NCBI GenBank assembly: GCA_947479075.1
Contig: CANJZR010000018.1
Coordinates: 1 to 15,762, forward strand
From: Planctomycetaceae bacterium
GTDB lineage: Bacteria; Planctomycetota; Planctomycetia; Planctomycetales; Planctomycetaceae
Direction of reading: 5' to 3'
DNA length: 15,762 nt
Position numbers and translations under genes: made by a program. The notes beneath the pieces are model-generated. The model saw only the letters and a list, made by a program, of their open reading frames with translations. It was not told the origin of the DNA and ran no database searches. Shown here one piece after another: positions 5,433-12,450 of the stretch; positions within the stretch are counted from its first letter, which is position 1; every line of letters begins with the position of its first letter.

Positions 5433-7538
5433 TCACTTCTTCAGCACCTCGTCCAGCCAATCATACGCTGCCGTTCTAGCTTCATCAGGAAACGAGTGTG
5501 GCGCCACCGGGTAGTTAGCCTTCAGGTGACTCTCGGCCCCGAACAGCTGGTAGACCTTCGATGCAGTGGTCATGGCCTCGCGGACGCCGCTGACATCGAA
5601 GTCGCTGTCTTGCTGAGCGGCGATGGCCAGGAACGGGCGGGGAGCAAAGGTTGCGATAATTTCGGGGAAGTCGAACGGCATTTGCCCGACGTCGTTCCCG
5701 AACTGTGATTCGATACGCGGCATGTAGCTCTTGCCCGTCCAGCTGGGTAGATCGTCCTTGCGAAAGGTCGTGAAGCCACAGCTCGATACGATTGCTTTCA
5801 GACGCGGCTCGAACGCAGCTGTGAACATCGCGTTGTGCCCGCCGAGCGAGTGGCCGATGACTCCGATCCGCGAGGCATCGACCTCCGGGAGTCCCTCCAG
5901 CAGATCGACGGCTCGGATGTTGTCCCACACCGCTTTCATTGATCCACTGGCGTAGCCGTGCCCGGGCCCAAAGTCGTACTTCGACTCGCCGAAGCCCGGA
6001 TAATCAGGGACCAGCGTGACATACCCCCGCTGAGCCAGCTCCAGGGCGTACTGTAGATCGGGGTTCCCAGTGAGTCCCGCTGGTTCGGCTTTGCCGTCAC
6101 GGGTCGTCTGATGCAGGCAAAGCATCGCAGGGCGTTTCGCTCCCGATACCGACGGAGGGATGAGCAGGTAAGTGGCCACGCGGTCGGTTGCATCGCTCTG
6201 ATACGTCAGGTGCCGCCGCACGATACCACCAGGAAGAGTCACCTCGTCGAGTACCCTGACATCCAGAGCCACACGCCGGGCGGGATTGGGCAGGGTTCCC
6301 ATGACTCGCTCCATTGCCGCCCGGGTATGCTGGCGGCGGGGTTCCCACTCCTCCTGTGTGCGGGCTTCGATGCTGTCGCCTTGCTCGCGGATGACACGCA
6401 GCACGTCGAAATGGTCTTTGTAGCTCGGTGCCGGTGTCTGAGGCTCGAACCGCCCAATGGGGTAACCGCTGGCGTAGGAGATCACATAGGTCCCATCGGT
6501 CGTCGGATACCGAATCTCTTCTTTGATCTCAAAGTCGGTCGGCGTTTTGCGTTCGAGGGTATCGGGCGAGTCGGGCGACAACCAGCATCCCGCCACATGC
6601 CCTGGCACCAGCGTCCTGTTCCCCATCGAGTGACCAGTGTTCTTGAAGATCACGCCATCGACCATCTCGGTCGTGATCCACACGGGATTGATATCGAGGC
6701 CAGCACTCTGCATGTTCGCGACCATCTCACGTCCGTCGTCGAGGCAGGTCTTATCGTCGACTCCGTGGACCGTGAACACCTTGCACGAAGTTCCCAGACG
6801 TTTCATCTCCAACAGATGGGCAGGGTGGCCGACGAAGCGAATCTCCTGGGCTCCCGGCGACAGATAATTCGGGCTCGCCGGATCGCGGTTCCAGCGGGCA
6901 TTGAGTCCCCCAGCTGCGGGGAGGTTGTAAGCCAGCGCATCGTTCAGCTTCTTCATGCCGCACATGTCGATCACGCAAGTAAACGTTCGCGGGGCCAGCT
7001 TGTTCGCCATCAGCGAAACGTTGCCACCTCCCGATCCTCCAGTGGCAAAGAGGCGTCCGCGAGCGAATGGTGTCCCCGTACGATCGAGTTCATGAAACAC
7101 CAGCCACATCGCTCGTAAGGCGTCGAGCCCCTGCAGCCAGCCGAAGTCGTACGGCTCGGGGTCATCAATCGAGGCCTTCTTGCCGCTCTGGAGATATCGC
7201 ACACTCAACGCGACAACGTTGAACTCTTTCGCGAGATACTCTGGGGAGGCTGTGCCTTCGATATCAGTTCCGCCCCAGTTGTGCAGCGACAGAAAGATTC
7301 CGGTCCGTGGTCCGACGCTGGCGAGTGTCCCGTCCGGGTAATAAATGCCGACCCGCACCTCGCGAGGTCCGGGATGGAGTGACCACTCCTGAGCCGGGAT
7401 ACTCACCGCCCCGTTACCTTCCGGTAACCTGGGCCAGACTTCGGCGATGGTGCTGCTCGACCACGTCAGGTACAGAACGGCCAGGACAGCGATGAACCGA
7501 ACTTGCCTCGGCAGTCTTTCGTGGAAGATGCAACTCAT
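5433..7538 (-). CDS. Exported protein with two tandem alpha/beta-hydrolase (esterase) domains
   Basis: A 701-residue protein with an N-terminal signal or anchor segment (FIAVLAVLYLTW, 15-26). The first hydrolase domain (about 40-325) has an apparent full triad: Ser169 in ATGGSGGGN (165-173), Asp261 or Asp262 in HGVDDKTC and His303 in NTGHSMGN. The second (about 405-701) resembles acetyl xylan esterase/dienelactone-hydrolase-type enzymes: Ser564 in GHSLGG (562-567), Asp644 or Asp646 in AAQQDSDF and His681 in APHSFP. An LHQTTRDGK stretch at 475-483 likely forms the oxyanion side. Single-domain esterases are about 300-400 residues, so this is a fusion of two apparently intact enzymes. The start has GGTGAG six nt upstream. 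The gene lies 69 nt after the Gfo/Idh/MocA gene on the same strand and is probably co-transcribed with it. Likely role: removing ester groups from a carbohydrate outside the cytoplasm (inferred). Confidence 0.88.
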   Translation of the reverse strand: MSCIFHERLPRQVRFIAVLAVLYLTWSSSTIAEVWPRLPEGNGAVSIPAQEWSLHPGPREVRVGIYYPDGTLASVGPRTGIFLSLHNWGGTDIEGTASPEYLAKEFNVVALSVRYLQSGKKASIDDPEPYDFGWLQGLDALRAMWLVFHELDRTGTPFARGRLFATGGSGGGNVSLMANKLAPRTFTCVIDMCGMKKLNDALAYNLPAAGGLNARWNRDPASPNYLSPGAQEIRFVGHPAHLLEMKRLGTSCKVFTVHGVDDKTCLDDGREMVANMQSAGLDINPVWITTEMVDGVIFKNTGHSMGNRTLVPGHVAGCWLSPDSPDTLERKTPTDFEIKEEIRYPTTDGTYVISYASGYPIGRFEPQTPAPSYKDHFDVLRVIREQGDSIEARTQEEWEPRRQHTRAAMERVMGTLPNPARRVALDVRVLDEVTLPGGIVRRHLTYQSDATDRVATYLLIPPSVSGAKRPAMLCLHQTTRDGKAEPAGLTGNPDLQYALELAQRGYVTLVPDYPGFGESKYDFGPGHGYASGSMKAVWDNIRAVDLLEGLPEVDASRIGVIGHSLGGHNAMFTAAFEPRLKAIVSSCGFTTFRKDDLPSWTGKSYMPRIESQFGNDVGQMPFDFPEIIATFAPRPFLAIAAQQDSDFDVSGVREAMTTASKVYQLFGAESHLKANYPVAPHSFPDEARTAAYDWLDEVLKK

Positions 7539-7607
7539 CGTTCACTCACCATTGATTTCGTTGTGTGGTGCTGGTCGGCGCCGACTGACTTCGTTCTCAA
7601 GAGTGGG

Positions 7608-8651
7608 TTACCCGGCACGAAGGAGACGTTGTTTGTCGGCTGGAGCGAGCGGTAACTCCGTCCATGTGGCGTTTCTCTCGTGCGACACATGGCACCCCAG
7701 AATTACTTCCAGCGCCCTCAGCCCATCTTCGCCAGTGCTGGTGAGGGGATTTCCCTCATCGAGTGCAGCCACAATCTCACTCACGGCCACGTCCATCGAG
7801 GTCAACTGGCTGGCGGGAATCGGCCAAAGTTCACTTGGCCCCCCCCACATTTCGATCCGCACCGCGTTGCCCTGAACCACAGCTCGTCCCAGTGATCCCG
7901 ACACCACGATTTCCGCCGGGTCTTTGGCATAGTCGGGAGCGGTGATCTGTCCCATCAGCCCGCCGTCCATGCGAAGCATCGCCCAACCGCCAGGATCCTG
8001 GAACTCGGCTCCTCGGCAATCGGGACGGGCTGACATGTCGAGCGTGGCTGACACCGCCCGGACCTCACGACGCGTCAGCATCCGGATCGCGTCGATCATA
8101 TGAGTCCCCACATTTCCCAGTCGTCCAGTCGCCCAGCGAGCCGAGACGGTGATCAAATCGCCCAACTGACCAGCTGCGATGAACTCCGCCAGCTGGCGGT
8201 AGGTCGGGTTGAATCGCCGGTTGTGATTGATGACGAGCAAACTCCCCGCCCGGTGACAGGCAGCGACCATCGCCTCAGCTTCCGCGAGTGTGGCAGCGAT
8301 AGGTTTCTCACAATAGATCGCCCGCACTCCCGCATTCACACAGCCGATCGTCTGTTCGGAGTGGTTGGGCGTCATCGACGCGATGCTTACGATGTCAAGA
8401 TTCTCAGCTGCGAGCATCTGCCGCCAGTCGGCGTAGGTGCGGGCACCGGTTGACTGCTGAAAACGCTCCCGCCGCCCGGCGTCCTGGCTGCTGCCGGCCA
8501 CCAGTTCCACTCTGGGGTGATTCGACAGGGCACTGCGATGATGGCCGTCGAGGTCAGCCACCTTCTGTCCCAGTCGGTCGCCGGCAACCTGATCTCCCGC
8601 TCCAATGAATCCCAGTCCGATGATCCCTGCTCGCAGCTTTGGTTGGCTCAT
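7608..8651 (-). CDS. Gfo/Idh/MocA-family NAD(P)-dependent oxidoreductase
   Basis: A 347-residue cytosolic oxidoreductase. The Rossmann fold starts at once with AGIIGLGFIGAG (8-19, the GxGxxG nucleotide-binding loop). The family catalytic lysine lies in CEKPIA (114-119, Lys116). The second-domain motif GTHMIDAIR (182-190) supplies a candidate catalytic His184 or Asp187. Family enzymes oxidise or reduce hydroxyls of sugars, inositols or their derivatives; the exact substrate is not predictable. The ATG at 8651 has AGGA seven nt upstream. The gene leads a minus-strand pair with the double esterase and is divergent from a second, dissimilar family member beginning 94 nt away. Confidence 0.93.
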   Translation of the reverse strand: MSQPKLRAGIIGLGFIGAGDQVAGDRLGQKVADLDGHHRSALSNHPRVELVAGSSQDAGRRERFQQSTGARTYADWRQMLAAENLDIVSIASMTPNHSEQTIGCVNAGVRAIYCEKPIAATLAEAEAMVAACHRAGSLLVINHNRRFNPTYRQLAEFIAAGQLGDLITVSARWATGRLGNVGTHMIDAIRMLTRREVRAVSATLDMSARPDCRGAEFQDPGGWAMLRMDGGLMGQITAPDYAKDPAEIVVSGSLGRAVVQGNAVRIEMWGGPSELWPIPASQLTSMDVAVSEIVAALDEGNPLTSTGEDGLRALEVILGCHVSHERNATWTELPLAPADKQRLLRAG

Positions 8652-8745
8652 CCTGATGTCCTGTGGTTGACGAAAGCCTTGGGCGCCGTCATCGTCGTTC
8701 TAGGTCGAGGGTGTTGTTGTATCTTCCACTCGCAGAGACTGCCTC

Positions 8746-9786
8746 ATGGCGAATGATCGTATCCCAGTTGGCATGATTATCCATCCTCAGGGAGCCCATC
8801 TCGAGGCATACTTCGAGGCACTCGCTAAGACCGAAGAAGCGGAATCGGTCTTCGTCGCCGATCCGACTGGCGAAACCGAGGAGAAGGCCCGCAAGTTCCT
8901 CGGCGACAAGTTCGGCGGCCTCTTTCGTGACTCTGCGACGATGCTCCAGCAGGCCAAGCCCAGGATGTGTCTTGTCAGCCTGCAAGCTGTGAAGTCGCCC
9001 CCTGCAATCGAAGCAGCCCTGAATGCGGGCTGTCACGTCCTGACCGAGAAGCCCGCATGTATCCGGGCCGAGGACTTCGCACCTCTGGTACAAAAGGCCG
9101 ACAGCAAGCACCTGCATCTGATGCTGGCCCTGGCCAACCGCATCACGCCGCCGATACGCGAAGCCCGTCGAGTGATCCGTAAGGGACTGCTCGGTCAAAT
9201 CTATGGTGTTGAGCTGCATGTCATCGCTGACCAGACCCGGCTCAAGAATCCCGAATACCACCAGAACTGGTTCGCTCACAAATCACGGGCGGGGGGTGGC
9301 CACCTCATCTGGCTGGGTATTCACTGGCTTGACTTGGCGACATCTCTGACCGGCCTCAAGATCACGGAAGTATCCGCCATGACCCAGAACGTCGGCGGGC
9401 AACCGATTGACGTTGAGGACTCGGCTACAGTGCTCATGAAGTTCGACAACGGCTCAGCCGGGACGATGACCTCCGGGTATTACCTCGACAAGGGGTACAA
9501 CATGCACATCCGCATCTGGGGCTCGGGCGGGTGGCTCCAACTGGGCGACCTAGATACGACGCCACTGGTTTATTACTCGACCGTCGATACCAAGGATCCG
9601 AAAGAACAGAAGTTCGAGTACCCGTCCGGCCAACGGGGCTACACGCCGTTTGTTCAAGCCGCTGTGCGGGCCAGTGCAGGGCTCGGAGAGGCTCCCATCA
9701 CTGGTGCCGAGGGGCTACAGGTGCTGCGGACGATCTTCGGTTGCTACAAGGCAGCTGAGACCGGATGCCGCCAGAAGCTGGGATGA
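8746..9786 (+). CDS. Divergent Gfo/Idh/MocA-family protein
   Basis: A 346-residue member of the same superfamily as its divergent neighbour, clearly not a recent duplicate. Family marks are TEKPA (100-104, Lys102), the preceding AALNAGCHVL (90-99), and GGGHLIWLGIHWLDL (183-197) in the second domain with candidate His186/His193 and Asp196. Unusually, the N-terminal nucleotide-binding loop is degenerate: GMIIHPQGAHL (9-19) replaces the GxGxxG pattern, so cofactor binding may be altered. No signal peptide is seen. The start ATG at 8746 has only a weak GAG upstream. The beta-helix gene follows after 16 nt, so the two are very likely one transcript. A role in converting a sugar product of the neighbouring enzymes is inferred. 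Confidence 0.9.
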   Translation: MANDRIPVGMIIHPQGAHLEAYFEALAKTEEAESVFVADPTGETEEKARKFLGDKFGGLFRDSATMLQQAKPRMCLVSLQAVKSPPAIEAALNAGCHVLTEKPACIRAEDFAPLVQKADSKHLHLMLALANRITPPIREARRVIRKGLLGQIYGVELHVIADQTRLKNPEYHQNWFAHKSRAGGGHLIWLGIHWLDLATSLTGLKITEVSAMTQNVGGQPIDVEDSATVLMKFDNGSAGTMTSGYYLDKGYNMHIRIWGSGGWLQLGDLDTTPLVYYSTVDTKDPKEQKFEYPSGQRGYTPFVQAAVRASAGLGEAPITGAEGLQVLRTIFGCYKAAETGCRQKLG

Positions 9787-9802
9787 CTCACCGCTTTCGT
9801 GT

Positions 9803-11008
9803 ATGCCCTGGCGAGCGACACGCTCACCACACCTCTTTACTCCGCGAGGTTTCATCATCCGACATTTCATCCCGTTGATCATCTGCTTCGTCTTTCCCCT
9901 GCTCGTTCCGCACAATGCATCAGCACTTGAAACCCACTCCGTTGTCGAGTTCGGAGCGGATGGTGTCGGTGACGACACTGAAGAATTGCAGAAGGCTCTC
10001 GACTACGCAGTCGCTCACCCCTGTCGGTTAGATCTCCCTGCTCCTTCATACATGGTCTCCCGCACTCTGGTCATTCGCAATCCGGGGCGGACACGAGCCT
10101 CGGGGCCGATCATTGAGGGACGTGGTGCCGAAGCGACGACGATTAAGTTTACTGGGAAGAGCGGGCCACTTTTCGATATCACCGGAGTCATCGCAGCTGG
10201 ACAGTTCCTGCACGATCTCTCCTTCGAACGGATCAAACTTGTGGGAAGCTTCCGGGACCGTGAGGAACACGCCATTCAGATGATGGGGTGTTACGCCCCC
10301 TGCGTTAAGAACGTGTCGATCACCGGGTTCGGTGGGGATGGCATTCGCGTCAACGGCGATCTGGCGATCGACTCGAATCCTGATTTCACAGCCACGATCT
10401 TTTTGTCGATCGAGGGGTGTTTTGTCTCTCGAATCGGTGGAACCGGGTTCGTCGACAACCATCCGATCGGCTGTCCGTCAGTCTCCATTCAGCGGACGGT
10501 GTTCAACCTGTGTGGGACCGGTGGGGCTCTGATCGCCAGTGCCGGGTTCCTGATCGAACGCACTGCATTTGCGGCCTGCGGTTGGACAGATGAGCAGACT
10601 CAACTGAACGCCGAAGCGATAGGACTCCAGATCAAAACGCCCGGCGGCAGCCTGACACGCGGACTGCTACGAGGCTGCGAGTTCGACTGCAATCGGGGTG
10701 AGCATTTGCGGATGGACAACTTCGGCATGGCCCGGCTGGAGAACAACCGATTCATCTACGCCGACCGTTTCAGCGTGGGTGTCCTCTGTCCCCCGATTGG
10801 TGCCAACATGGCCCCGCTGAGTGCGAACTCTGTCCTCAACGACATCGTGATCGATGGACTGTTCCATCGAGTCGACGCCCCGGGAGATGCGATCGGGATT
10901 AAGTGGTCGAACTCCGCCAACGTCGATGAGACTTCGATCGAGATCGTCCGCAATCGAGTGACCAACAGCGGTGGTGCGAAGTTTGTCCCTGTTGAAGGGA
11001 TGCCATAG
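9803..11008 (+). CDS. Exported right-handed beta-helix protein with pectate-lyase-type N-terminus
   Basis: A 401-residue protein beginning with a signal region: a basic stretch to residue 21, then a hydrophobic core FIPLIICFVFPLLV (22-35) and a likely cleavage site near ASA (39-41). The mature start VVEFGADGVGDDTEELQKAL (47-66) is the hallmark N-cap of pectate_lyase_3/GH28-like beta-helices (FGAxGDGxxDDTxAxQxA). The rest is made of beta-helix rungs, for example VKNVSITGFGGDGIRV (168-183), FLSIEGCFVSRIGG (200-213) and ARLENNRFIYADRF (310-323). Such proteins cleave or bind acidic polysaccharides, or serve as surface beta-helices; no catalytic set could be identified. The ATG at 9803 was chosen because it gives a signal peptide and lies just after the preceding gene, but it has no good ribosome binding site. 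GAGG at 9846-9849 hints at a later start. Likely co-transcribed with the preceding oxidoreductase. Confidence 0.82.
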   Translation: MPWRATRSPHLFTPRGFIIRHFIPLIICFVFPLLVPHNASALETHSVVEFGADGVGDDTEELQKALDYAVAHPCRLDLPAPSYMVSRTLVIRNPGRTRASGPIIEGRGAEATTIKFTGKSGPLFDITGVIAAGQFLHDLSFERIKLVGSFRDREEHAIQMMGCYAPCVKNVSITGFGGDGIRVNGDLAIDSNPDFTATIFLSIEGCFVSRIGGTGFVDNHPIGCPSVSIQRTVFNLCGTGGALIASAGFLIERTAFAACGWTDEQTQLNAEAIGLQIKTPGGSLTRGLLRGCEFDCNRGEHLRMDNFGMARLENNRFIYADRFSVGVLCPPIGANMAPLSANSVLNDIVIDGLFHRVDAPGDAIGIKWSNSANVDETSIEIVRNRVTNSGGAKFVPVEGMP

Positions 11009-11032
11009 GGGGGCCACAGAGTTTATTTCGAG

Positions 11033-11062
11033 GTGACGTGCTGCGTCCCCGTGGCTCGTCAC
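11033..11062. other. Inverted repeat in the convergent gap before the patatin stop
   Basis: GTGACG (11033-11038) and CGTCAC (11057-11062) can pair across 18 nt, and GCCAC (11013-11017) could alternatively pair with GTGGC (11051-11055). The site joins the ends of two converging genes, so it could affect transcript ends. There is no T-tract, and the support is modest. Confidence 0.25.
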
Positions 11063-12237
11063 TACATTTCAAAGAACGCCTTCAGTCGAGGGGCCAGCAA
11101 CTCCCCATCGCGTTGTCCCAACTCGATCAGTTGTTCGATGTAAGTCGTTTCAAACATGACGGTGCTGAGAAACTCCTGGCTGCGAATCTCGTTCGTACCG
11201 AGTCGTTTCATCAGATAGTTCAGAGTGCTGGGAAAGTTGTGTCGCAGCCGGTAGGCCATCGCGCTGATATCTTGCGAAGGGCGTATCACCATCAGTCTGA
11301 CATCACGCATCCCGTGCCGTCTCTCTGCGGGGAGTTCACGCGCCAACTTGTTGATCCATCGCATTTCCTGGACATCGTAATCGAGTTGATCGAAAAACTC
11401 CGCGCTGTACATCGCGGCCATCACGGTCGCTGGTGACGGCGGCGTACTCACCACTGTGGGATGGTTATCATCTCCCAGGTGATGATTGGAAATCGCCAGG
11501 ATCCGGTCAGCTCCACTTTCCAGTGCCGGGGCCAGCGGATTCACCAGGCGGATACCACCGTCCCCGTACCAATCATTTCCGATCTGCACCGGTGGAAAGA
11601 ACAGCGGAAGCGCCGACGACGCCATGACGTGCTGGATGGTCAGCGATGTCTCAACACTCCGTTGGCGCGACTTTTTCCTGAGTTCTTCGCATTTGCCCTG
11701 ATAGAACGTGATGGTCTTTCCCGTGCCGAATGACAGCGCCGTCAGAGCGACCGCCTTCAGATGCCCGGCATCAATGTTTTTTTGAATTCCCGGCAGTGAA
11801 CCATCCTGGCTATCTAAGGCCTGATGTAGAAAGGCACGCAATGGTTCCGTGTCGACCATTCCGTAGACTTTTTTGAAACAGAATGGACAGCCAATCGTTA
11901 ATTGGGCTCCAATCCTCATCAGGCGAAACAACAGGGAAATGCCTTCTGATACAAAGACATTGTCGATCCGCAGCTGCCTCCACAGATCAGCGAGTTTTTC
12001 AGATTGCTCGCGAAGCGCTCCCTGGTGACTGGCGAGCAACGAAATGTTGATCGCTCCTGCGGAGACACCCGTCAGGTATGGGAACCGATACTCGGGATAC
12101 ATGCGGGCGATGGCGGTGAGAACACCGGCCTGATACGCAGCTCGTGCCCCACCACCGCCGAGTGCGAGTGCAATTCGTCCCGTGGAGTGAACATGACCAT
12201 TGAGTGTGGTCGAATCAGAGGCATCGGGTAAGGACAT
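11062..12237 (-). CDS. Patatin-like phospholipase / acyl hydrolase
   Basis: A 391-residue lipid acyl hydrolase with the Ser-Asp dyad of the patatin family. The glycine-rich oxyanion loop is ALGGGGARAAYQAGVL (25-40), the nucleophile Ser59 sits in GVSAG (57-61), and the catalytic Asp226 is in YGDGGIR (224-230). No signal peptide is visible, so the protein is probably cytosolic or membrane-associated. An unusual GCPFCFKK segment (116-123) provides a CxxC pair between the nucleophile and the aspartate. The C-terminal region (about 285-391) is helical-looking and rich in charged residues, as in longer bacterial patatins. The gene appears to be a single unit, converging on the beta-helix gene and 213 nt downstream of the cytochrome gene on the same strand. 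The start at 12237 has only a weak ribosome binding site. Lipid substrate unknown. Confidence 0.93.
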   Translation of the reverse strand: MSLPDASDSTTLNGHVHSTGRIALALGGGGARAAYQAGVLTAIARMYPEYRFPYLTGVSAGAINISLLASHQGALREQSEKLADLWRQLRIDNVFVSEGISLLFRLMRIGAQLTIGCPFCFKKVYGMVDTEPLRAFLHQALDSQDGSLPGIQKNIDAGHLKAVALTALSFGTGKTITFYQGKCEELRKKSRQRSVETSLTIQHVMASSALPLFFPPVQIGNDWYGDGGIRLVNPLAPALESGADRILAISNHHLGDDNHPTVVSTPPSPATVMAAMYSAEFFDQLDYDVQEMRWINKLARELPAERRHGMRDVRLMVIRPSQDISAMAYRLRHNFPSTLNYLMKRLGTNEIRSQEFLSTVMFETTYIEQLIELGQRDGELLAPRLKAFFEM

Positions 12238-12363
12238 ACTCTCGTCTGCGTGCTTTCGTCCTGGTGACCGTTCGATTTCACGGCGACATATAGATCATCC
12301 GTTCAAGAAGCTCCAGCCCGAAAGCGTCCATTTAAGGTCAGCTTGTACTGGCACTAACTTCGA

Positions 12364-12386
12364 GGACAGCCGCTGGCGAGCTGTCC
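12364..12386. repeat. Hairpin downstream of the cytochrome gene
   Basis: Perfect 7-bp arms GGACAGC (12364-12370) and GCTGTCC (12380-12386) with a 9-nt loop, 65 nt past the cytochrome stop in its direction of transcription. The GGACAG/CTGTCC arm core matches the elements at 2171-2194 and 4230-4246, although the loop differs. It may help end or stabilise the cytochrome transcript; no T-tract follows. Confidence 0.35.
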
Positions 12387-12450
12387 AACTGAATGTGAAG
12401 CCGACTCCGGGCGATGGCGCGTCCGGCTCATTGGGATGATTGTGTCCGAG

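Noticed and set aside
6111..7118. A 335-codon open frame on the plus strand inside the double hydrolase gene
   Set aside because: Antisense to a gene with two intact catalytic triads; the translation is rich in Arg, His and Gly without any domain pattern.
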